NCBI GenBank assembly: GCA_023423045.1
Contig: JAFAGA010000044.1
Coordinates: 1-64,000 of the forward strand
Source of the DNA: Bacillota bacterium
Lineage (GTDB): Bacteria > Bacillota > Clostridia > Lachnospirales > Lachnospiraceae
DNA: 64,000 nt
Direction of reading: 5' to 3'
Shown here: positions 25,636 to 33,602 of the stretch, piece by piece
How the letters are laid out: every line of letters begins with the position of its first letter
Position numbering within the stretch: the first letter of the stretch is position 1
Made by a program: the position numbers and the translations under genes
Notes under the pieces: model-generated
The model's database searches: none
What the model was told of the DNA's origin: nothing
The model's input: only the letters and a program-made list of their open reading frames with translations

Positions 25636-27735
25636 TCATTCCTTTCTGTCAAAGGCTTCATTCAGCTCCCCGGTCCCTTCTAAAACAAACCTGGTATCCT
25701 GAATAATCGGAACTCTGCTGCCATCTCTTTTCACTACGGCAATTTCTTTAATCTCATCGTAGGGCAGCGTGATATCCGTATGACAGTTAAAATATGCTTT
25801 TGCAGGCTCTGTCTTGCGCAGCAGGGAGATTTCATTATCCCTTGCCACAATCTCCTTGCCGTCGGGGTTAAACACCGCCGTCTCCTCACTCATATGATAG
25901 CAGGTATCACCGATGGCAAAATGCGGTCCTGTCTTCTCCGCAATGAGAATTGGCAGGCGAGGGGCAATATCAAACTTCTTTCCCATCATATATGCTGTTG
26001 TATTGGTGCCGATTGCAAATTCACCCAGGGGCAGATATTCATGATTGTACAGTAAATTCTCTTTGATAAAGCTCTTGTTTTTCTCTTCTTCCTTAAAATT
26101 AGCGCAGGAATATTCCGATACCAGGCCGTCCCGGAAGGTGAGCTTTAATTCACGGTATTCCAGATCCCTCAGGTATATCTTCGGAACATGAAGCACGCCG
26201 TTTGTGCCTGTCAGTACCGGGGAAGTAAACACCTCTCCCACCGGAATATTGACATCCGCCACACAATTCTCAAATATAGTCTCACGGGAGCCGTCCTTCA
26301 GCTCATACAGCTTCACCTTCAAATCCGTATGGTTATCGCCTGTCCCGAGAATATGGACATACTCTCCCTGGTCCAGAGCGTCGATAATGCGCTGCTGAAT
26401 CACCTGATAGAGGCTGCTGTCCAGGGTATTCACCTTCACTGTCTCGGCAAAAATCTCGTTAAAGTCCTCCCCAATCTCAGGAACCGGGTAGGAGATGATC
26501 GTAAAGGAGATCTCGCCCAGCTTCAGATATTCATTCCTGACAAAGCTTTCTTCATTATTGTACTCCACATAGAGCTTTTGCTGGCGCTTGTTCAGCTTCA
26601 CAGCCTCTTTCTTACCCTGGGGCGCAAAGAGCTCCTCACCGAACACCTCAATTACCGCAGGCCCGGCATATAGCCCCGCTTTTTCCTTGTATTGCTCGTA
26701 GGACTGCTTCAGGCTCTCCAGCCTCCGCTCCTTGAAGGCCTTATCAAAAAAGAGGCCGATGTCAAAGCGGTGGTCATAATCATACTGTTTGTTAGGGCTG
26801 GTGGCGTGATAGCCGATTTTCAGATGCTGCTGCTTGTTCACCGCATTATATGCCGCCCGGTAAATGACCGGTTCCAGGCCCATTTTTCTGAAATTATGAA
26901 TGGCACAGCGCACCATTCTCTCATATCCTATCTGGAATCGAATATTGACATATGCCTTTTTGCTCATGTCAAGGCGATTGGCAATAAAGCCTCTCCGGTA
27001 ACCCTCCGTATAGGTGTCCGCCATTGCCTGGATCTGTTCCTCCGGCAGGGAATTCAAAAACTCTGCTGTCTTCCATTCATTTTCGGTGATGTATTCCCCG
27101 TAAAGATAGAGATAACGTAAATCCTTCAGATCTGCATTCAGGATGATATCCGCAGCAAAGGACAGGTCAGAATCCACCAGATCGCGCACCCGGTTGCCAA
27201 CCAGCAGCTGGCAGTAATCGCTCATAAAATCATAGATCGCACGCTTTACATCCTTATAGATAAACGTTGCTGACAACGCATCCTCATTTTCCTCTTCAAA
27301 GTAATTATATACTTCAATTAGCAGCTCCAGATATATTGTCAATTCATAACGCCTGCATTCGTATGCATATACAACTAAACCGCGAAGCTCCGTCGTCAAA
27401 AAAGAAAGAAGCTTGCCAAACTTCTCCCCCAGCTTTTCACAAGCATAGGAGGGGTTTGCATAGCTGTAATTATAATTATCTCCGATTATATCCTCATAGA
27501 GCGCCCGGTTCAGCCCCTGCAGCTCCTCCAGGGAAAGCCGGGACAGCCCGTCCTCCAGAGCCATATCGGCAACCCTTGCCACCATCCGCACAAAGGCGGC
27601 CATCTTATGAAAATAGGTGCGAAACGGTTCCTTGACACTTTCCTCCTGCTCCATCAAGGTAATGCGCTCTATGGCCAATTCATATCTTTCCTGAATCGCT
27701 TCGTTATCTTCTCTAAATAATATACTATATTTCAT
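25636..27735 (-). CDS. M29-like aminopeptidase with long N-terminal domain
   Basis: A 699-residue protein. The C-terminal half (about 330-670) resembles M29 (AmpS/PepS) metalloaminopeptidases: TGDNHTDLKVKLYEL, NIPVGEVFTSPVL with a metal-ligand Glu, LGEFAIGTN with another Glu, GPHFAIGDTC with a His, and YFNCHTDITLP with His and Asp. These together suggest an intact dinuclear metal site. The N-terminal ~320 residues are helical and lack a motif I know. It probably trims peptides in the cytosol. Its ribosome-binding site AAGGAGGATTGGG is the last unit of a repeated SD/anti-SD array. Forty bases separate it from the ABC ATPase gene. Confidence 0.75.
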   Translation of the reverse strand: MKYSILFREDNEAIQERYELAIERITLMEQEESVKEPFRTYFHKMAAFVRMVARVADMALEDGLSRLSLEELQGLNRALYEDIIGDNYNYSYANPSYACEKLGEKFGKLLSFLTTELRGLVVYAYECRRYELTIYLELLIEVYNYFEEENEDALSATFIYKDVKRAIYDFMSDYCQLLVGNRVRDLVDSDLSFAADIILNADLKDLRYLYLYGEYITENEWKTAEFLNSLPEEQIQAMADTYTEGYRRGFIANRLDMSKKAYVNIRFQIGYERMVRCAIHNFRKMGLEPVIYRAAYNAVNKQQHLKIGYHATSPNKQYDYDHRFDIGLFFDKAFKERRLESLKQSYEQYKEKAGLYAGPAVIEVFGEELFAPQGKKEAVKLNKRQQKLYVEYNNEESFVRNEYLKLGEISFTIISYPVPEIGEDFNEIFAETVKVNTLDSSLYQVIQQRIIDALDQGEYVHILGTGDNHTDLKVKLYELKDGSRETIFENCVADVNIPVGEVFTSPVLTGTNGVLHVPKIYLRDLEYRELKLTFRDGLVSEYSCANFKEEEKNKSFIKENLLYNHEYLPLGEFAIGTNTTAYMMGKKFDIAPRLPILIAEKTGPHFAIGDTCYHMSEETAVFNPDGKEIVARDNEISLLRKTEPAKAYFNCHTDITLPYDEIKEIAVVKRDGSRVPIIQDTRFVLEGTGELNEAFDRKE

Positions 27736-27740
27736 CCCAA

Positions 27741-27853
27741 TCCTCCTTGTTTTTTTAGGAGGATTTTTCCTCCTTGTTTTTTAGGAGGATTTTTCCTCCT
27801 TGTTTTTTTAGGAGGATTTTTTCCTCCTTGTTCTTGGAGGATTTCTCCTCCGT
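27741..27853 (-). repeat. Tandem array of Shine-Dalgarno hairpins
   Basis: Units start at 27741, 27768, 27794 and 27822, with a degenerate one near 27845. On the minus strand each reads AAGGAGGA, a run of A's, TCCTCCT, then a further A-run and C. AGGAGGA and TCCTCCT form a 7-bp stem. The unit nearest the aminopeptidase gene has the SD but not the partner arm, leaving it free to bind ribosomes. Confidence 0.85.
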
Positions 27854-27891
27854 CTACTATGTTAAAATCTACTCTAAGCCCGGATCCGCCT

Positions 27892-28221
27892 TCAGCCTCC
27901 AAAGCCCAGGATATAGATTATCAACAGTAATATTGTCATAAAACCGTTCAACACCGCTCCAATGACAGGAAACCGATAAAAGATATCCTTTTTCTTAAAT
28001 GATTTATAAGACAGTACAAAGCCAAAAACAGCCAGCGCAAACAGGCCAATTCCAACCACTCCCAGAACCATTCCTCCCTGACCGCGGGCCAGCCCTGAGA
28101 GGATGCTGGCTGCCAGAAAGCCAAGAATAACAACAATCCCAATGACCATGGAACCAATTCCCAGCTTCGTGTGCCTTCTGCCGGAAAAGTGGATCATATC
28201 CTTATTTCTTTTTATGCGCAC
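27892..28221 (-). CDS. Small four-helix membrane protein (DUF6142-like)
   Basis: About 109 residues: a short basic start (RIKRNKDMIHFSGRRHTKLG) followed by four hydrophobic stretches, the last ending IYILGFGG. The pattern of a short ...FS.(R/K)(R/K)H...G leader before two membrane pairs fits what I recall of DUF6142 proteins from Lachnospiraceae. A GTG start at 28221 overlaps the vanZ-like gene by 20 bases and has GGGGAG upstream; an ATG at 28197 is an alternative with a weaker AAGG. Function unknown. Confidence 0.65.
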   Translation of the reverse strand: MRIKRNKDMIHFSGRRHTKLGIGSMVIGIVVILGFLAASILSGLARGQGGMVLGVVGIGLFALAVFGFVLSYKSFKKKDIFYRFPVIGAVLNGFMTILLLIIYILGFGG

Positions 28222-28708
28222 CTTTCTCTCCCCTTTCTGCTTCTTTCCTGCCCCAGAGCTTCCGGTATAACCTGTTGCAAATCACATAGGAAATATATCC
28301 CAGCATTCCTCCAATTGTATTCATCAGAATATCATCCACATCAAAAATGCCTACTCTGAGTACCAACTGCGTCGTTTCTACCGCCAAACTAAAAAGCATA
28401 CTCAGAAAAGCAACCAGCAGAAACCTCCGGTACCTTTTATTCAATTGGGGCAGTAGGAATCCAAAGGGAGCGAAAGCCAGCACATTCCCCAGGATGTTAA
28501 CCACAAAGCTTTCAAAACCCAACTGCTGCCGATACTGGATAAAGCGCTTAATTTCCTTGAAAAACTCCAAATTGCTGCGATAGCCTTCCACCACGCAGCC
28601 CCTGCCGTAATGCTCACTGAAAAACAAAAAATATGATAATAAAATGATATATAAATAAAACAAAAGCCATCCGGCTCTTATCCATCTTTTTATAGTGTGT
28701 TCCTTCAA
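28202..28708 (-). CDS. VanZ-like family membrane protein
   Basis: A 168-residue membrane protein with four to five hydrophobic segments and the VanZ-type signature: N-terminal LLFYLYIILLSYFLFF, the NILGNVLAFAPFGFLLP loop, LAVETTQLVLRVGIFDVDDI and NTIGGMLGY. VanZ relatives are associated with envelope traits such as teicoplanin tolerance, though the activity is not known. The end overlaps the following small membrane gene by 20 bases. Hairpin repeats lie upstream. Confidence 0.88.
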   Translation of the reverse strand: MKEHTIKRWIRAGWLLFYLYIILLSYFLFFSEHYGRGCVVEGYRSNLEFFKEIKRFIQYRQQLGFESFVVNILGNVLAFAPFGFLLPQLNKRYRRFLLVAFLSMLFSLAVETTQLVLRVGIFDVDDILMNTIGGMLGYISYVICNRLYRKLWGRKEAERGEKGAHKKK

Positions 28709-28890
28709 CTTTCTTCTCCATATCCTATATATTTTTTAAATAGATTAGGCTAAAAACGGAAATATTATACTATAATCACAAAGCTTATGGTATGGCAGGC
28801 ACTTCGAGCCAAGATGCGCACCCACTTCAAGGAAGTCTTATCCAAAACCAACTCTATTATAAATCAAATCCAAATCCTAGTAAAGCATAA

Positions 28891-29108
28891 TATAACCTGT
28901 GAGAAGAAAGTGAAGCTGCTTCTCATACTCCGATTACAGGAACACGTATTATGTTCCTGTAATATAACCTATAAGAAAAAGTGAATCGGCTTCTCATACC
29001 CCGATTACAGGAACGTATTATGTTCCTGTAATATAACCTATAAGAAAAAGTGAATCGGCTTCTCATACCCCGATTACAGGAACACGTATTATGTTCCTGT
29101 AATATAAG
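28891..29108. repeat. Three tandem ~70-bp units with palindromes
   Basis: Palindrome ATTACAGGAACA...TGTTCCTGTAAT begins at 28932, 29003 and 29072 (period 71 and 69). Units share the linker TATAACCTATAAGAAAAAG...CTTCTCATACCCCG, with a half unit at 28891-28931. The region lies between divergent genes (vanZ-like on minus, hydrogenase-like on plus). Bases 28787-28830 resemble the linker of the 33304-33522 repeats. Confidence 0.8.
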
Positions 29109-29231
29109 TTATCAGACGAAGTACAATGAGCTTTCATCCGACAGTAGATTTTCAGGAAATTTTTTAGTAAAATAGAGTTAGCTAATGGAACTGAAAATTT
29201 TGGTTATAATAACTCTTACTACAGGTCCGAT

Positions 29232-29294
29232 GGACAAACATGGTTTAATATCATCATACAATTCGGAGGACAAGCACGGTTTTATATCCATTAT
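29232..29294 (+). repeat. Imperfect 26-bp direct repeat before hydrogenase-like gene
   Basis: GGACAAACATGGTTTAATAT at 29232 recurs as GGACAAGCACGGTTTTATAT at 29268, 36 bp apart, in the 90 bp upstream of the start. Two equal sites on nearly the same face could bind a regulator. Confidence 0.5.
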
Positions 29295-29320
29295 CTTAGG
29301 AAAGGACTTCCACACAGTAT

Positions 29321-30565
29321 ATGAAGACATTTGAAGAACTATATTATGAGGTTTTAATAAGAACTCTGAAGGAAAAGGATATGAGCTTTCTTGAGAAAAT
29401 GGAGCTCTACGACACCCATCAGCTGGACTGCCTGCTTCACCCGGAAAAGCATCCGTTGGTGTGGTATTCCGGAGAATGCCGCTGCAAGGATGGAGAGCAC
29501 ACCTGTGTGAAGGTCTGTCCCTTCCACGCAATCCATCCGAACCAATCCGGAGAACTGGAGATTGATGAAGAGCAGTGCATCGGCTGCTCACTCTGCATTC
29601 AGGAGTGCAGAGCAAATAAACTGACTGGCAGCAAAGATATCATCCCTGCTCTGCAGGCAATCCGTTCCCACAAGGGCCTGGTTTACGCTTTGGTCGCTCC
29701 CGCATTTCTTGGTCAGTTCAGCAGCGATGTCACCCCGGGCAAGCTTCGTAATTCACTGAAGGCTGCAGGCTTTGACGGAATGATTGAGGTTGCTCTCTTC
29801 GCAGATATTCTAACATTAAAGGAAGCGCTGGAATTCGACAAAAATATTCAAACCGAGAATGATTACCAGCTTACCAGCTGCTGTTGTCCTATGTGGATTG
29901 CCATGATTCGGAAAATATATAAGGAACTGATGCCCCATATTCCCCCGTCCGTCTCTCCGATGATTGCCAGCGGACGGGCCGTAAAGGTTATGCACCCGGA
30001 TGCTCTGACCATCTTTATCGGCCCATGCCTTGCTAAGAAAGCAGAGGCAAAAGAAAAGGATATTGCCGGTGCCGTAGATTTTGTACTTACCTTTCAGGAG
30101 GTTCAGGATATCTTTCGCATTATGGAAATTGATCCTGCCAGGATGGAGGAGAGCGAAAAGGACCACTCTTCCCGTGCAGGCAGGATCTACGCCCATACCG
30201 GAGGCGTCAGCGAAGCTGTCAGCGCTACGGTAGAGAGACTGAATCCCAATCGAAGTATCTCAATCCGCACGCAGCAGGCAGACGGAGTTCCGGCTTGCAA
30301 AGCAATGATTAATGATCTTCTTTCCGGCAAAACAAATGCCAACTTCTTCGAAGGAATGGGCTGTGTCGGAGGATGTGTCGGAGGCCCCAGGGTCTTAATT
30401 CCCCGTGAGCAGGGTAAAGCTCAGGTTGAGGAATACGGCAATGCGGCCCCTTACCCCACTCCCATCGACAACCCTTATGTAATTGAACTTCTCCATCGCC
30501 TCGGCCTGGATACCGTTGAAAGCCTCCTTGAAAAAAGCGATATCTTTACGAGGACATTTGAATAA
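29321..30565 (+). CDS. [FeFe]-hydrogenase-like iron-sulfur protein
   Basis: A 414-residue cytosolic protein. An N-terminal two-cluster ferredoxin domain (about 52-98; CxxxxxxCVKVCP and CIGCSLCIQEC) precedes a hydrogenase large-subunit domain with three Cys motifs: TSCCCPMW (L1, about 188), GPCLAKKAE (L2, about 240) and EGMGCVGGCVGG (L3, about 350). These hold the H-cluster in true enzymes. L1 has an extra Cys and lacks Gly compared with the usual TSCCPGW, a feature I associate with putative sensory group D-type proteins. The small-subunit domain is absent. No maturase or electron partner is near, so a hydrogen-sensing or other redox role is possible. No strong SD precedes the ATG; a second Met at 29381 has AAGGA. 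Confidence 0.83.
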   Translation: MKTFEELYYEVLIRTLKEKDMSFLEKMELYDTHQLDCLLHPEKHPLVWYSGECRCKDGEHTCVKVCPFHAIHPNQSGELEIDEEQCIGCSLCIQECRANKLTGSKDIIPALQAIRSHKGLVYALVAPAFLGQFSSDVTPGKLRNSLKAAGFDGMIEVALFADILTLKEALEFDKNIQTENDYQLTSCCCPMWIAMIRKIYKELMPHIPPSVSPMIASGRAVKVMHPDALTIFIGPCLAKKAEAKEKDIAGAVDFVLTFQEVQDIFRIMEIDPARMEESEKDHSSRAGRIYAHTGGVSEAVSATVERLNPNRSISIRTQQADGVPACKAMINDLLSGKTNANFFEGMGCVGGCVGGPRVLIPREQGKAQVEEYGNAAPYPTPIDNPYVIELLHRLGLDTVESLLEKSDIFTRTFE

Positions 30566-30583
30566 TAGTTCTATAATAAACAT

Positions 30584-30624
30584 AGAGAGTGCTCTCAAAC
30601 CAAAAGGGTTCAAGAGCACTCTCT
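30584..30624. terminator. Bidirectional terminator between convergent genes
   Basis: 12-bp stem AGAGAGTGCTCT (30584) with AGAGCACTCTCT (30613), 17-base loop, between the hydrogenase-like gene and the Ig-like gene, which point toward each other. Confidence 0.85.
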
Positions 30625-30713
30625 CTTCATTCATCTAATTCTCACACTATATATCATAACTCTACCGTCTATCAAGCGGAAGCTTGACAGCGATTATCAT
30701 AGCTAAAATCGGA

Positions 30714-33263
30714 TTAATAACTCGTCCATATGATTAACGGGGACTTCAGTTCTGCCAAATTACCGCTGTCATCGATTAACGAATTCGTTACTACATCTAT
30801 CTTGATGCCAGTGCCCTGGGCAGGCGTAGAATCCAAAATTATACTAGCCGTATTTCCGCTTACCGTCACGGTATTCCCAATGGTATAAGGAGTATTGGAG
30901 GTTGTGGTAACCTTCACAACCAAGGTTCCGGTAACCTGTTCGTTGAAATTCAACTGAATAATATTTCTTGCAGTTTTATCAAATACAGGAGCACCACCCA
31001 TCAGGGATGGCTTCTTATTATCCTTCAGCATTACATTCCTTGAGAAATCGGTGATGGCCGAATAGCTGCTGTTATAGCCAAGAACGCCGTTAATTCTCAC
31101 CGGACGCTCTACGGAGGCATCAATTGCACCATCCGCCACGGTCAGAAGAACAGTGGCACCGCTGTCGGCAGCATTATTCGTCAGCTTTGCCGACAGAATA
31201 CTAACTCCAGGAATTACATAATTGCCCAGATTTTCTGCGGAAGCCTTATCCAACTTTACATTGAATTCAATGCTTATCTGGCTCAGATTGGAAGCCGACT
31301 GCGCGATCAAATAAGGCTCGGGCAGCGCTGCGGAGCTAGTGGTGGAATTGCTGATGCGCACGGTCCGGGATAGGCTGGGATTCTTAAATACATCTGTTAC
31401 AAAGCCATTCCCCAGAGTAAAATCATAGGTGCCCAGAGATGTCATATTACTTATCTTCAGCTTCACGGTCTTCTTGTCTGCTTCATCCGCAAGCTTGGTA
31501 TAATTGATATTGGTTCCGGAACGGATATCATCGGTGACAGTGGTCAGCGTTGTCGTAATCACTCCCGACACACTGGCCAGAACGACATCCTTATTGTAGA
31601 TCAGTGTAAGCGTTGAAGTGGGGGCGTCAAATTCGTAGGAGATCAGGATGGGATTGGTCCTGTCAACGGTGAAGTCCACATTAAAGCTTCTGCCTGTCTG
31701 AGCGGAGGTATCCGTGGCTACCACATTATAGGAATTCCACTGGGATAGCTTCACTTCATTAATCCCGGTTATGCCTGCCTCTGTATCGTTGAGGGTATAA
31801 TTCACTTTCCTGGCATCACCGGCATCAACCACGCCCGTAATCATATAGCTTCCCTTGATCTGCAGATAGCCGGGATAACTGATGGAGCGGGTAAAGTATG
31901 CCGTAAGGGTGTTATAGCCTGTTCTGGTGACATACATCGGCACTGCCTGAGGCTTGGGTGTATTATCCACCCGCAAAATTGCCGTTAAGGTATAGTTTAC
32001 AGGTTCATTTCCTGCCATATCCTTCGTTCCTGCTAGCATTACGGAGAATAGCTTGCCGTAATCCGTGCTGGCTATGGTGGAGAGATCAATCATAAGTGAT
32101 TTCTTATCTTCACTTGGGACATAGTTCAGGCGGTTGTTCAAAATACTGAGGGTGCTGGCCGACGCATTGGTGCCATTCAACAATGCGGCATTGCTCACTC
32201 TCAGATTAGAGAAATCCATGGGCTCCGAGAAGTTAATCTGAGCCTTGAAACCGCTGTCATCCAGCGTAACTCCTTCCAGTGTCGGAGGATAGTTGTCAAC
32301 AAAGGACAGGTTCCTGGAAGTCTCCTTTATCGCAACACCAGTTGAGGTTAAAATTTTATTGGTAAAACTGATCCCGTACTCACCGTCAAAGGTCTTGGCA
32401 CAGGTTATGATTAAGGTCTTTCCATCGGTCGACAGGCTTCCTGTCAGGCTTCCGGGATCCGCTGCAAGCACTCCCTTGGCGTTCTTGCCCAAGGTCACCT
32501 TGATATTTGATAATAATTTGTTCCCCGCCTCTATTACGGTACTAGAATTCACCGGGCTATCAAATATAACCTTGATCTCTTTCGTGCTGATAATCTCTGC
32601 ACTTTGAACTGTGGCTGTAGGTGCAGCCACTTCAATAATAACAGTATCCTCCACAACGCTCTGCTTTGCCGCTGCCGCTGTAGAAGTTGCTACGGCCTTA
32701 ACCCTTAAGGTTACCGTGCCTGTTTTTCTGGCAGTCACAATTCCCTGCTTCGCATCATCCACACTGATACACTCCTTATCGCCCTTATCTACATACCAAT
32801 AAGTCGTATCCGTAGACTTTGCCGGAGTCGTCTCAACATTGAAATCCACGGTTGAACCCAGAGTTATTCTATGGGTTCCGTTTACAAGAACTGCATTGGT
32901 GATACGGATATCCTCGGCCGGCACCTTTACGTTAACTGTACAGACCAGAGTTTTTGTCTTTTTATCGGGATAGGTTATCTTACATTTAACGGTCGTCGAG
33001 CCTCCGGCAACAGCGGTGATTTTACCCTTAGTGGATACTTTTACCACCTTTTTGTCGGATGAGGTCCATTTATAAGTGCTTTTCTTCACTTCATTACTAA
33101 TCTTAAGCTGGTATGTCTTACCCACTCCGACAAGCTCAACTTTGCTTTTCGCAAATTTAGGAGTTGCCGCACTTGCGGTGCCTGTATTATAATTCCAGAA
33201 CATCGGTATGCTGACCAATAATACAAGAATCATAATAAGTGTCTTATTCCATTTTTTCCTCAT
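30714..33263 (-). CDS. Secreted Ig-like repeat surface protein, 849 aa
   Basis: A signal peptide (KTLIMILVLLVSIPMFW, cleavage after TASAA) is followed by a Big_2-type bacterial Ig domain (about 36-112: VGVGKTYQLKISNEVKKSTY, GKITAVAGGSTTV), a second Ig-like domain (about 115-215), then several SbsA-type Ig-like modules (from about 220; IISTKEIKVIFDSPVNSS, GFKAQINFSEPMDFSNLRV). No sortase motif, SLH domain or C-terminal membrane helix is visible, so surface attachment is unexplained; S-layer-like assembly is possible. AGGAGG precedes the ATG. A further surface protein of similar style is at the right edge. Confidence 0.82.
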   Translation of the reverse strand: MRKKWNKTLIMILVLLVSIPMFWNYNTGTASAATPKFAKSKVELVGVGKTYQLKISNEVKKSTYKWTSSDKKVVKVSTKGKITAVAGGSTTVKCKITYPDKKTKTLVCTVNVKVPAEDIRITNAVLVNGTHRITLGSTVDFNVETTPAKSTDTTYWYVDKGDKECISVDDAKQGIVTARKTGTVTLRVKAVATSTAAAAKQSVVEDTVIIEVAAPTATVQSAEIISTKEIKVIFDSPVNSSTVIEAGNKLLSNIKVTLGKNAKGVLAADPGSLTGSLSTDGKTLIITCAKTFDGEYGISFTNKILTSTGVAIKETSRNLSFVDNYPPTLEGVTLDDSGFKAQINFSEPMDFSNLRVSNAALLNGTNASASTLSILNNRLNYVPSEDKKSLMIDLSTIASTDYGKLFSVMLAGTKDMAGNEPVNYTLTAILRVDNTPKPQAVPMYVTRTGYNTLTAYFTRSISYPGYLQIKGSYMITGVVDAGDARKVNYTLNDTEAGITGINEVKLSQWNSYNVVATDTSAQTGRSFNVDFTVDRTNPILISYEFDAPTSTLTLIYNKDVVLASVSGVITTTLTTVTDDIRSGTNINYTKLADEADKKTVKLKISNMTSLGTYDFTLGNGFVTDVFKNPSLSRTVRISNSTTSSAALPEPYLIAQSASNLSQISIEFNVKLDKASAENLGNYVIPGVSILSAKLTNNAADSGATVLLTVADGAIDASVERPVRINGVLGYNSSYSAITDFSRNVMLKDNKKPSLMGGAPVFDKTARNIIQLNFNEQVTGTLVVKVTTTSNTPYTIGNTVTVSGNTASIILDSTPAQGTGIKIDVVTNSLIDDSGNLAELKSPLIIWTSY

Positions 33264-33303
33264 ACTTTCTTCCTCCTGACTTTTTACCTGTTTTCCCTAT
33301 GTA

Positions 33304-33522
33304 CACTCGCTTTGTTCGGCGCAATATGATGTCTATCGACATTATAACATAATCACAGGTGATTGTGTTATGCGGCACTTCGTGCCGGGATGCGCACTCA
33401 CTGCGTTCAGCGCGGTATAACGTCTATCGACATTATCATGAACTTATAGTTCATGACATGGTGCTTCGCACCAGGATGCGCACTCACTTTGTTCGGCGCG
33501 GTATAACGTCTATCGACATTAT
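33304..33522. repeat. Three linker copies with different hairpins between
   Basis: A 42-bp linker (cactcnctttgttcggcgc...ctatcgacattat type) occurs at 33304-33345, 33395-33436 and 33481-33522. Between copies sit two unrelated hairpins, CATAATCAC/GTGATTGTGTTATG (about 33348-33372) and TCATGAAC/GTTCATGA (33436-33456), each followed by a GGCACTTCGTGCC or TGGTGCTTCGCACCA mini-hairpin. The gap 33264-33602 otherwise has no gene. Confidence 0.8.
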
Positions 33523-33602
33523 ACCATAACCTTATTGTCAAAATCATGTCGATTTGTTTAATATTTTCTTACAATGAAATATATGGAAGTTCCAAATATC
33601 AA

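Noticed and set aside
28891..29108. CRISPR array
   Set aside because: Repeats are themselves palindromes with near-identical sequence between them, so no unique spacers, only three units, and no cas genes nearby.
29178..29615. 145-codon minus-strand frame overlapping the hydrogenase-like gene start
   Set aside because: Mostly the reverse of the ferredoxin coding region; the DIKPCLS repeat in it comes from the noncoding direct repeat at 29232-29294.
33304..33522. CRISPR array or CRISPR-like repeats
   Set aside because: Three 42-bp copies with hairpins between them; the intervening parts are palindromes and not spacers.
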